A DNA stretch of 64,000 nt, from the NCBI GenBank assembly GCA_019321725.1, contig CM033112.1, forward strand, positions 24,148,509-24,212,508, in the 5' to 3' direction. The notes beneath the pieces are model-generated. The model was given only the letters and a program-made list of their open reading frames with translations, had not been told where the DNA came from and did no database searches. Within the stretch, counting starts at the first letter, position 1, and the number at the start of each line of letters is the position of its first letter. Positions 1-10,625 of the stretch are shown here, piece after piece. Both the position numbers and the translations under genes were made by a program. Source of the DNA: Paulownia fortunei (Eukaryota; Streptophyta; Magnoliopsida; Lamiales; Paulowniaceae).

Positions 1-530
1 ATTGAATAATTATATTTCTTTAAATACTTCATTTGATTGTTTTGTTTCTTCATCAATTGCAGCGTCAATATTTACTGATTTAAAGTTATATATCATTGCA
101 AAATTGTATATTTTATAACTTCTCTCTGACAAATAAATCATTACTAAATCATTAAGGGTATAAATATTTATTTAAAGTATGACTAAAACTTTGTTGAAAG
201 AAATGCTGAAATTAAAAATCAAAGTAAAATAATAATAAGAATCAATAAAAGATATCTTTTGTGTGATATATTATTATAACTTTTATTAGGATCATAGTTT
301 TCAAGTACGTAATTTTCACTAGTTACAACGGAAGGAAAACTTGGTTGTGTCAATTACGTGAAAGCATATTATTAATTAATTATTGGTTCAACACAATTGG
401 GGACTTTTAAGTTGTTGATGATGGATTGAAAAAAAGCCTAGCCAAACTAGTTACATATATGTGTACGTGATGTTAAATTACAGGTGCGCAGAGAGTATAC
501 ATATATATGTATAGGATATGGCGGTGAAAG
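1..530. other. Downstream flank of gene 1, no gene seen
   Basis: This AT-rich stretch lies 3' of the first gene, which is on the minus strand. No reading frame with coding character, RNA gene or clear transposon end was recognised. It probably holds the 3' UTR of the neighbouring gene close to position 530 and otherwise intergenic DNA. Confidence 0.5.
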
Positions 531-1822
531 TCAGACCCATTTGCCTTTGATCAAGGGGTGGGTGGAAGCTACAGTTTCCCCAAATGTTTTGATCAGATCA
601 CAGCATTCAGCGAGGGTGGTGCCGTCTTCTTGTTGTTCCGTCTTCAACTCCAGGCCCAACTCTTGTTCTATGTCGTCAGAGGCCGATATCAGCAGAAACT
701 CGCATCCTTCATAGTTGAGGAAATCAGGTGGGTCAGCCGGTGGTAACGCTGATGCCCAAATAACCCCTGCATGTGGGCCGGAAATGCTGCCTTTCTCTTC
801 TTCTTTAGTCCTCTAAATTCATGTGAAGAAGAAGAACCCGCCGCCGCGTGCTGGTCCGGGTTCTTTATCTGGATAATGAATGAGGCTTGGCGTGCTATGT
901 TGAGGCCTTCCTGCGGCTCCTCCTTCTCACCTTCTGGTGGGTATTCCAGCTTGTAAACCAAATGCGTGTGCATCCTGCTCTTTCCAGCTGGATTGTGCCT
1001 TAGGATCCGATATACCCCTTCTCCTGCCGCTCTTGAATCCGGCAGGTGCCTCCGACCTCTTGTTGCTGTCTCATATTCTTCTGTACGATTATCCAAATTT
1101 AATTGACCAACATTAAAATATACATACACTAAAACAAGAAAGAGAAGCAAATATCTATACATGCACTGCAGGTATACGTAGTATGTATACAACCTCCTTT
1201 GAGAGCAGCCTTGACGTGTTCGATTTTGGTGGTGACCATCTCGACGAAACCCCAATATGGAGTGCTCTTCCTGGTAGCATCTGGAAGGCTTTTACGTCCC
1301 ATCACAATAAATCGCAGCAGCGGTTGTTCCTCAATGTTTACTTGGTGCCCACCACCACCACCACCTTCATCTTCCTGATCACTAGCGTCCTTGTTGGTTT
1401 CGTGAGCACCAGCAAGCCCCTTAGCGCCTTCTTTGCCAGAGTGGGGGTCTTGTTTTTCTTCAAAGCGTCTCTCCCCAGACTCTGGCCGCAGAACCAGGTA
1501 CAAGCGTTGCACGTCTTCCGCCCCATGCGCTTCTTCTTTATCAACTTTTGGCCTATAAAAGAAGAATATTTCTCCTCTTTCCTACACCATCAATCCAACC
1601 AACAACATGAAATCTTAATAATTTACGAGAGAGATAGGTAGCTAGTTACAAACTAAGAACTCACTCCATCATATATATATATATATATATATATACATAC
1701 ATAAAAATAACAGAGGAATATTCATTCGTGAAATCAACTAATAATTAACATCAACTGAGTTTCCGTACCTGAATATCAACACTGGGCTCCGGTCTGGTCT
1801 TCGTTTCCTCGCCTTGTCCCAT
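531..1822 (-). CDS. Plant-conserved protein of unknown function, 3 exons, frame broken near C-terminus
   Basis: Three exons join cleanly: 1822-1769 (18 codons starting MGQGEETK, donor CAG|GTAC), 1581-1194 (acceptor GTGTAG, donor GGAG|GTTG, phase 1) and 1080-531 (acceptor GTACAG). Intron sizes are 187 and 113 bases. The second exon begins ERGEIFFFYRPKV and continues RLYLVLRPESGER, then a linker with a Gly run, then PLLRFIVMGRKSLPD. The third contains GVYRILRHNPAGKSRMHTHL and FIIQIKNPDQ. I recognise this as the pattern of a widespread uncharacterised plant family, but I cannot give it a function. It looks soluble, with no signal peptide or membrane segment. At about 743-746 the frame breaks. 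Upstream codons end GHQRY, while the conserved-looking tail PPADPPDFLNYEGCEFLLIS continues in another frame to a TGA at 533-531. Restoring one base gives a protein of about 330 residues; read literally it stops at 689 after about 275. This is either a sequencing or assembly error in a CCC run or a real mutation. Confidence 0.75.
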
Positions 1823-3070
1823 TTCACTACTGTTATTACTTCAGTTCTGCTAAAGGGAACTAATTATTTTCACTTTCGGATTTCTTTTCGAGACCAAAAG
1901 ATAATTATTCAACTGCTAGAATATATATATGACCTAGCTACTAGTTATCTTTTTTATTTTTCTTTCTTCTCATCATGAGTCATGACACGACGATGATGAT
2001 GATGATAATATGAGTATGTAGTACTCCTCCAACTAGAGAGAGAAAAAACTGCAAAAGGGTAAGTTAGACACGTTTGCACACCACAAAAAAGCGGAAGATG
2101 ACACGTCAATACGTATTCCCCTCTCCATCCATCCACGTTATGGCTCCATCTTCCATTCCCCCCCCCCTAATTTTCCTTTTTCGGTTAAATATATTTCCGT
2201 TCACGTATGGCCCCATAGGCCCCCCATACCCTCGCTAAACTTTACAAAATGGAAAGCAGCAAAACTTCCATATGGTTATTTCAAGAGCCTAACTTCAACA
2301 CTAATCAGTTTTAGAAGGTCACTTATCCAATCCACATAACAAAAGAGACCAAGAAAAATTATATCTTTGGGAAAACAAAAAAGTAGTGTGTGGGTAATTG
2401 GTAATTTGTATGTATATATGTAATAGCACCAACTCTCAAGTTCATTGAGTCATACTTATGTTGATATCAATACAATATATATCTATAATTTTGATGGATA
2501 AATGAGTTGATATGACCATTTTGCCCTTGATGAACTGACAAAATGACCATATACTTGAGGATTCACATCTTTTATGCATATCCTAATTTGACCAGTGTCA
2601 GATTGTCGGATTGACCCTTAACGAGGATCCTCGGTCTCTGAGGCTGACGAACTATCAGATTGACATTTAACGAGGATCGTCGATCTCTAAGGCTGACATG
2701 ACTAGTGAATCGTCACCTGCATTGTGCCACGTGTACCCAATCATATGAGACCCACACAGACTAGCTATTACAAATATGCTCATGTCTAACTGTTATAAGA
2801 TCATCTGACTCTGTTCTTGTATAATTGTTCATTACGATCCTACAATTTAAACTGTTTTAGGCATTGAAAGGTCTTAATTAAGGACAAGCCAAACGTGCAT
2901 TAGTATTGTAGGTCATTCCTCAACTAAAAGTACTCGAACTCAAGATCTACCCATCCCAAACTCTCGTATACTGATTTTCCAAATTAAATTTTGCTAAGAA
3001 GCTAGCTATTTACGTTGCATCTAAATGTAATTGGTTTGAGTTTGACCAAATCATATGAGAACTAGAAGCT
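1823..3070. other. Upstream flank of gene 1; intergenic DNA with a short tandem duplication
   Basis: The proximal part should be the promoter of the minus-strand gene starting at 1822. It contains a run of nine C at about 2159-2167 and an AT dinucleotide tract nearby at about 1673-1695 inside intron 1. No clear TATA box can be assigned. Farther out, 2598-2705 is an imperfect ~55-bp tandem pair. No coding sequence is supported. The short reading frame at 1954-2136 has no recognisable product. Confidence 0.4.
2598..2705. repeat. Imperfect tandem duplication, ~55-bp unit, two copies
   Basis: Two adjacent copies share CAGATTG, then TTAACGAGGATC, then TCTCT(G/A)AGGCTGAC, with a few substitutions and a small length difference. 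The flanking sequence (about 2440-2850) resembles retrotransposon debris but I could not assign a family. Confidence 0.6.
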
Positions 3071-3073
3071 TTT

Positions 3074-5740
3074 ATGGTGAATTTCACTTTACCCCCAAAT
3101 GCATGCAATATTTTGTCCCCTCAAACTATGAAAATATATATTTCGACTAAGAAAATATAATCTATTTTTGCATTAATTTCACTTTACCCCTTTTTACTTT
3201 TCTTGATTATCATTTTACCCTCTATTTTTTCAATTGTCTCATTTTACCCAATTTACTCTCATTGTGTCTCGTTATATTCCTTCGTACTTTCATTTCCTCA
3301 CTTTACCCTCTAACTATACTCTTAAAAGATAACCAACTTGCTCTAATCTATTATTTTTAATAAAATTACTTTAAAATATTTTGAAATTAATAAATTTGTA
3401 TTCATATTCGAATAATTTTTTTCAACTTAATTAGTTAACACTTAATATTAAATTTATCAAACTTTAATCATTTAAATTTTCTTATTAAATTTTTATTAGC
3501 AAATACACTTTACTTACAAATTTCCTAGTTATCATAAATCTAAAAATATATAATGTAGTTCTAATAATATTTTGTTAAATACATAAAATTAGTAATAATT
3601 TTCACATTATTAATGGAATTATCACAAGTTCATAGAAACAATTTAAATTCAAGATTATTCATTATAATCATGTAATAGTAGTTATAAAATTAAATACTAA
3701 ATGACTATGTCTTTTTAAATTTAACATAGTATCATTAAATGAAGATAATTCAACTATTTGAATTTTTTAATAGTATTTGTTTAAACCCAAAAATAACTAT
3801 TTTTAATTAACATAATTTCTATTAAATTTTGATAATTGCATTAATATTAAGAAATTTAATACTAATTTTATGTATTTAACAAAATATTATTAGAACTATA
3901 TTATATATTTTTTATATTTATGATGAGTAGAAAATTTATAAGTAAAATTTATTAGATAATAGAAAATATCTTACGACATAGAATTTAATAGGAATTATGT
4001 TAATAAAAAAATAAATAATAAAATTTAAGTACAATAAAATTTCAATTAAGTATTAATCAATTATGCTGATAAAAATTATTAAAATATAAATACAAGTCTA
4101 TCTTAGAACATTCTAGAGTACTTTTACTAAAAGCAACTTGATTATTTTTTAATTGTATAGGGTAAAATGAGACAATGGGAGTACATGTGAAATAGAATAA
4201 AAGTATAAAGAGATAAAATGAGATAATTGATAGTATATGTGTAAAGTGATATTCAACAAGAGTAAAGAGGGTAAAGTAGAATTAACCCCATTAAATACTA
4301 AAATGACTATTTTTATTAAATTTAACATAGTATCTATTAAATTACGACAATTCAACTATTTATAATTTACTTAATAGTGATAAATTAAACCTAAAAATTA
4401 CTATTTTATTATTTAATGTTGTTTCTATGAAATTTTGATAAATCCAATAACAATGAAAATTTATTATTAATATTTTACATATTTAACAAAATATTATTTA
4501 AAAATATATTATATATTTTTTTATACTTATGATAAGTAGAAAATTTATAAGTAAAATGTATTAACTAATAAAAAATATTATATGATACCAAAATTTAATA
4601 GAAATTATGTTAATAAAAATATAACCATTAAAATTTTAGGACAATTAAATTTTAAATAGATTTAATGTTAAGTATTAATTAATTAAGTTATTAAATTATT
4701 AGAATATAAATACAAGTCTATTAATTTTAAAATATTTTAATATGATTTTACTATAAATAATAATTAAGAGCAATTTGATTATTTTTTAAAAGTATAAGGA
4801 GGTAAAATGAGACAATTGAAAGTAAATATGAATAAAGTGATACTCAACAAGAGTAGAAGAAGAAATAGCTTTTGTTTTATAATACTTATAGCTTTAAAGT
4901 TGTTGTTTAAACTTAACAACATAAAGAAATAAATTTAAGTTTAGACCAACTATAAATTCCCATAGTTAAATTTTATATTTAGATTATTTTAAAAAATATT
5001 TTTTATTTAACAAATTAATTTTATTCCTAGTTATAATAAATATTTGTTAAGTAACTAATACTCATTAAATTGATGTGAATGTGATCATCTTTTGGAAATA
5101 AAGAAACGGTGTGAAAAAGAATAGTTTTATATCTTGAAAATGAGAATATGGGACATGTCATCAATTTTTTTGACTTTGCGGCATTAACCCCCTTACATAA
5201 TTTTACGACTTTGTTGAGATCTATATTTTTGGTAAAAGATCGATCAATCTAGTCACTTTGATCCCTTTCATGAGGAAGTACTCATTCTCCCGAGATTATG
5301 AGACTATTTTATCTAGATTTTTAGATAGAATTATCTCTCAAGGTACTCTATATTTGCCTAGCTACTTGTGTCGGTTTAGATAAATATGCCATTCTACTTA
5401 AAGGACTTTCGAGATTCTCATAAAGTATTAATTATTTAAAAAATTCATTATTATTTATTAAGAATAAAGTTAGTTTACTAAATAAAAATTATTACTTTAG
5501 TATAAAATTGAACTATTTCATTTTTTATTTGGTCTAGCTTAAATTAGTTACTTTATATTCTTTAGTTTAAATCAAATTTTAGAGTTTCAATATTTTTCGA
5601 AGTATTTTAAAAAAGGGGTAAATAGAAAAACATATTATATTTTTAGTTGGAGTGGGAAAAATATGTTTTCATAGTTTAAGGGGATAAAGTGTTGCATGCA
5701 TATAGTTGAGGGAGTGGAAAATAGAATTCGCTCAATTTTT
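3074..5740. mobile_element. Foldback/long-TIR non-autonomous DNA transposon, ~2.7 kb
   Basis: The left end (about 3074-3150) and the right end (about 5620-5740) are inverted copies. The left end reads ATGCATGCAATATTTTGTCC then CTCAAACTATGAAAA. The complement of the right end reads ATGCATGCAACACTTTATCC then CTTAAACTATGAAAA. The element is AT-rich and no transposase frame is visible, so it is non-autonomous. A target-site duplication was not clear by eye. The interior is built of further inverted and direct copies, described separately. The family could be Mutator-like because of the long terminal repeats; this assignment is tentative. Confidence 0.7.
3180..4865. repeat. Nested ~0.6-kb repeat: one inverted copy followed by two direct copies
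   Basis: Three related copies lie head to head and then in tandem: about 3180-3690 (inverted), 3690-4290 (direct) and 4290-4865 (direct). Shared blocks include TATTTAACAAAATATTATT, GTAGAAAATTTATAAGTAAA and the motif GGTAAAATGAGACAAT at the outer borders, present at 4159, 4801 and, as its complement, near 3237. The copies have diverged by substitutions and small indels, so this is an old nested insertion plus duplication. No coding capacity was seen. Confidence 0.7.
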
Positions 5741-5899
5741 AATTCAATATATACTCTTGTCATGAATTGATTAATAATAATAATAACTTTTTACCTCAAA
5801 CTAGTGTTTTGCAATGTCAGTAATATGCGGTAGGCAGCTAGGTAATTGGTTCGGGAATCGGGAATGAGTTATCCAAAAGTTCTCCAAAGTAAATCCTCT

Positions 5900-5950
5900 C
5901 ACTACAAGAAAAAATTACATTAGAGATAAAATTTTAAATGATAATCTTAA
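5900..5950. mobile_element. CACTA (En/Spm) transposon terminus
   Basis: The string CACTACAAGAAAAAA at about 5900 is the canonical plant CACTA terminal sequence, followed by subterminal AT-rich DNA. The partner end (TTTTCTTGTAGTG) was not found nearby, so this is probably a solo or heavily deleted end. Confidence 0.55.
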
Positions 5951-6431
5951 TAGTGATAATAACTATATCTAAATTAAACGCATTAATATGACTGGACATT
6001 AACATGCATGCAGATAAACACATGAATTAAAATTAATTAATTACTTGCAGGGCTAATTATATAAATCCCATTCTACAAAAGAAATAATTAGTATATGTTA
6101 TATGCAAGCACGAATATTAATCTAGCTTGTGCAAGCGCACCCAACCCAAAACGTCTATATTCGCTTCCCTTTGCTCCTAAGTAGCATGTAGTGATAAGAG
6201 TACGTACATATGATTCTACTGACAAAAGAAATACTGAAACTCGATTTGTACAAAATTAGTTAACGACTTACTCCAAATTAATTAATGAATGAATGGGCGG
6301 GACGGAGTGAATGAAGAATTAATTAATTTCAAAATTTAGTTTGAGATCATTAGGAACTATTAATCGTGGTAATGAATTAATTAATCTGAGATGGATGGGA
6401 GGTGGTGGTGGTGGTGGTGGTGGTGAGCGGA
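5951..6431. other. 3' flank of the receptor kinase gene
   Basis: AT-rich spacer with no gene recognised. A (GGT)n microsatellite of about 8 units at 6400-6425 lies just beyond the receptor-kinase stop codon, in what should be its 3' UTR. Confidence 0.5.
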
Positions 6432-8923
6432 TCACTCTTGAACTTGTTCAATCTGGTTAAGAGTCTCCTCCAAATCCCACCTCTTGTCCGGGTCCTCTTG
6501 GCAGCAAACTATTGCAATCTGCAAAAGCTTCTCCATTTCTCTCCTGCAGCTTTCGGTGCACATTTCCATTTCTGTGTCCGAAACTTTTGCGCTTTCTTCC
6601 TAACAATGGCATTGATCCATCCTGCTAAGTCGGCACCCGACCCTTGGGCAAGATTTTTGCCCGTCAGAATCTCTAATATTAAAATTCCCAAGCACCAGAC
6701 ATCGGTTTTCTTGGAGGTGCGGCCGTGTTGTGCATATTCAGGCGATTTGTAAGCCACCAGGATTTGGTGGGCTTGACTGGAGTTCACCACAGGGACTAGA
6801 GCGTAATCCATCAGCACGGGGTTGAAGTCTTTGTCTAGAAGCACGTTTGAGGATTTCAAGTGACCGTGAGCGACGGTTAGGCTGGGAAGCTCGTTTTGAA
6901 GATAAACAAGCCCCTTGGCCACTCCTTTTATGATCTTCAACCTGGTTGCCCACGTAAGCCCGCCCTGCTCTACTGATGAGTGTTTTCCTGCATTAATTGC
7001 AACCACAATTTAACCACATTAATTAATATATTATACATATATATACATACATATAAGTACTATTTCTATTCTATGGATCGATAGAGTACTAAAAATAAAA
7101 TTTTGTTTTATTGATTTCTATAAGAGGCCAAGTACTTGTAAATCGTCTGACCATGATGAAGGTGTGCGGCCAAGCTGCCATTGTGGACATAGTCGAAGAC
7201 CAAGAGCTTCTCTTCTTTCCGATACAAATAGGCCACAAGGGGCAGCAGATTGGGGTGTTTGAGTCTACCCAACCTTCTCATGTGCTCATGAAAGTCTTCC
7301 TTTTCTATGCTGTTCATTTGTTTGAACCTCTTCACCACCAGCGCCTCCCCATCCACCAACACTGCCTTGTACGATGCCCCAAAGTTGCCACTTCCCAACA
7401 CTTCTGCCGATGCCCTCATCAAGTCCTGCAAGTCAAACTTCTCTCTATCTTCACTTACAAACGACAGCTTACCCGGCTGTTGTTGTTCGGATTTTCTCAT
7501 GGGCTTCCCGCTCCCGTTCATCCCACCCACGTGGGTGCAATCAACAGCGACTGACACATTTGTTTCCCCATCGGGTGCTGACACAGCCCTCCCCAGTTGT
7601 GGAGTTCGGCTCCTGCGGCTCCGTCTTCGTCGGTATAGAAGAAGAAGCAGTACTATTATGATCAGAAACAAGCCCACTATGACAGATGTTACAATTATTG
7701 CAATTCTTGTTGCGGGAGATGAATTGTTTTTATCAGGAGAATCATGAAGAGATGGCTCCAAGTCGGGTGGAGGAAATGTGGGGTCGCATGCTGATTCCAG
7801 AGGCTTCCCGCACAGTGCTTTGTTACCTGCAGCATGGGTGGTGACATGAGTCCTGTCTTGTCTTATTGGAAGTTTAATTTCATGATGCGGACGAGGACAA
7901 CTTATTAATATCCATAGGCTTTACAGTATATATCAAAAGAATACACATCAGAAAACTATATATGTATTTGGAGATGTAGAGATAATTATTGTACATAATA
8001 AGAATGCACAAGTAGTACTCATTCCGGACAATGGAAATTAGGTATATGCAAAAGTTGCAAAGACATATAATTAATTAAGGGCGATCAAACCAATTAAGTT
8101 GTTAATGGAGTTGAAGTTACCAAATTCTGAGGAGTCGGTATGTATGATAAGCAAAGGTTGAGATTGATTAATTTTGTTTCCATAGCTATAGCTAGCCTAC
8201 GTTAGTGTACGTACCTGAAAACGAGCTTGGGTCCATATTGATTAGAGGTGCAGGAATTGGACCCTCCAATTGATTGTTAGAGACGTTGAGGACCTTAAGA
8301 TGTTCAGAGCTGATTGCTGGTATGGTGCCAGTGAATTGATTGTTCTCAAGCCTCAACTCTATGAGTTTAGGGGATTCAAGAGAGGCTGGAATATGACCCG
8401 TAAAATTGTTGTTTGCCATATGAACTTTCTTCAAAGAAGTCATACCCCTGAAAGCATCTTCCGGAACCTGACCAGAAAAGTGGTTGTTGGACAAGAACAA
8501 GGACTTGAGAGCACCAAGCTTCCTCCAATCTGGCATTATCCCCTCGAAGCTGTTGTCCATGAAGCTAAGCGTCCGCAAGAAACGGAGAGGGACAAGAGAA
8601 TTGACGTCGATTTGACCCTTGAGATTCATATTTTCAAGCTGCAAACCCCATACGTAGCCATTGAAGCAGAGAACACCGACCCAGTTGCCACTATTCCCAG
8701 AACATGGAGTTGTGGAGGGATTCCAATGGGCAAGAGCCGGGTCTGCATTTGATAGGGAGCTTTTAAAATTGAGGAGCGCTTCGGATTCATTTTCTTGTGC
8801 ATCCGACAACCAGAATGAAACCACCAAGACAAAAATAATAAGCAGAAAAGATGATGAATTAGAAAAAGAATATTTTTTGGGGCGCACAGGATGGGCTGCC
8901 GCAGCTTGCGCGCCCGTCGGCAT
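6432..8923 (-). CDS. Pollen receptor-like kinase (LRR-RLK, PRK type), frame broken in kinase C-lobe
   Basis: Exons: 8923-8215 (phase 1 donor CAG|GTAC), 7826-7152 (acceptor GCAG, donor CATG|GTCA) and 6987-6432. The rebuilt protein is about 646 residues, normal for pollen receptor-like kinases of the plasma membrane, which act in pollen-tube growth signalling. In order it has an N-terminal hydrophobic signal (about 24-42), an LRR N-cap with an SGNSGNWVGVLC motif, about five LRRs ending near 225, a membrane span near 278-300 followed by a basic YRRRRSRR stop-transfer, and a kinase domain with the glycine loop LGSGNFGASYKA (380-391) and the ATP lysine VVKRF (about 402). The catalytic loop reads HGHLKSSN instead of HRD and the DFG position reads DYA, as in this subfamily, so it is probably a weak or inactive kinase. 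After NAIVR (about 6599) one base is missing. The conserved tail (DTEMEMCTESC...QIAIVCCQEDPDKRW...) continues in another frame to a TGA at 6434-6432. Read literally, translation ends at 6509 and the last ~55 residues are lost. Confidence 0.88.
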
Positions 8924-10625
8924 TGTTAATCTTAGTGATTAATTGCAAACGGTTTTTCTGGGTGGGACCGGCTAGCTCTACACGTATATGTTGGGAAAAG
9001 TAGTCAATTTGAAGGCATGGGAGGGGGAAAGATTTTTAAATATTTTTTTCTATTTGTTAATATATCCTTTACTTCTAAATTTTGTGTCTATGAAGTTCAC
9101 CCTTGAGTTTTGGGTTGGGTAGGCAGGGAAAGAAGGGTGGGGGCAAGCCAGCGTGTGAAAACTGGTGGCAATTAGAAGAAAAGAATGAGAAACCCCAAGG
9201 CTTGGAACTTGGAACATTAGTAGTAGTGAGTGCTAGAGCGCCATTTGAGGAGACTTAAAAATAATTTGTAGGTTAGGTGGAAGAGATACCTAATTAGGCG
9301 GGCCAACCCCACCTTTTCCCCTTTTTCTTTATTTGAACTTTTTACAGTTCCATCCAAATATAATCAAAGGAAATAAAAGAAGATAGAATCTCTCTTTCTA
9401 ACTCCTCCTTCTCAAGCCAAGCCAGCAACAGCCCCCCTTCCATACCAAACTCTCTCATCTTCTCAATACGTACTTAACTACAAATATTAAATATATATGT
9501 ATGTATGTAGAACATATTTTTAAAAGGTACATCTTCACATGACATTTGACTACTCACGTTAGTAATGTGTAAATTGACAATGCAAAATTTACATTTCTCA
9601 AGCAAATTCAGAACATGTAATAACATCAATAATAATATATTACTTAGTAGATTGATACCTAAAAATTTAAATAGACATCTTATCTAGACAAGCATTTTCA
9701 TTTTGACCGAAAATAAAACAGAATATGAAATTGCACTTTATAATTTGAGTTCGTTCAAAAAGTTCGCTATAATTGATTATGTTTCTTTCAACGTAGCTTT
9801 TGATCACAAAAATATTTCATATCACCCTTCTACAATATGATATAGATATATATCACTTTCTACATGAATTTATCAATCTAGATTTCAAACTAGTGATACT
9901 TTGAATTGACAAAGTATAAAATACAAAAGAAGAAAGAAATAATGATTATCCGTATTCATCTTACATGTTTGGCATCTGGAAGTTCGCTTTACAAATTTGA
10001 AACTTTGGTATCTCTCGAAGTATTATAATGTTAACATGATAAATGAAAATGGGGACAACCTGCTTTTTTTTTGGTTATTGCAGTACGAATAACGAAACTG
10101 GCAAGAAATATCAGTACCCGATGACATACCAAACACTATAATAAACCGAGAGAAAAAACGGAGATGGTCCAATATATTTTAGGGTGTATGATTCACCGGG
10201 GAAATCATCCATATACATCTTATCATCATTGAATTAAAAAGAGTTGATGGATCACTTATCAACAATTTTTGATCCAACGTTTTAAAAAAAAAGTACTAGC
10301 AGAATATGATCAATATCATCTGTAAGGATGCAAATATGAGCAACATATAATGAAACTTTTGGAAGGTAAAGATGGGGATGAGGGGGAGGTTTGAGTGTTT
10401 AACATGAACAAGCACAGATGAGCCACTGGAAAATATCAGAAAGAACAGGCGATGATTTTTTCCAGGAAATCCCCCATTGCCTTCCAACATCTAAAAGGGC
10501 GAGCAACCGATTGAACTTAACGAGGATGAGCTACATCTATATTTACAGCCAGATTGAACTTTCCATTTGCATTTGCAGCAGCTTAATTGTATCACATCGT
10601 CATGCATCATCATATTAACCACTAA
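8924..10625. other. Intergenic: promoter of the receptor kinase and 3' flank of the START gene
   Basis: The part nearest 8924 should hold the 5' UTR and promoter of the kinase gene. It is AT-rich with a pyrimidine-rich patch at about 9380-9460. No TATA box can be assigned with confidence. The 10.3-10.6 kb part is probably the 3' UTR and downstream region of the START gene. No additional gene is supported. Confidence 0.45.

Noticed and set aside
531..1822. A fourth exon or tiny intron to explain the frame change in gene 1
   Set aside because: No GT-AG pair of plausible size lies between the two frames; only a one-base change explains the continuity of the sequence.
6402..6752. Plus-strand frame of 116 codons starting with a Val run
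   Set aside because: It is the antisense shadow of the receptor-kinase third exon plus a (GGT)n microsatellite.
7111..7747. Several plus-strand frames of 95-147 codons
   Set aside because: They are antisense to the kinase exon 2, whose minus-strand reading has clear family motifs.
8270..8942. Plus-strand frames of 93 and 160 codons
   Set aside because: Antisense shadows of the leucine-rich-repeat exon.
10296..10618. Short frames on both strands downstream of the START gene
   Set aside because: No conserved motif; the region is most likely 3' UTR and flank.
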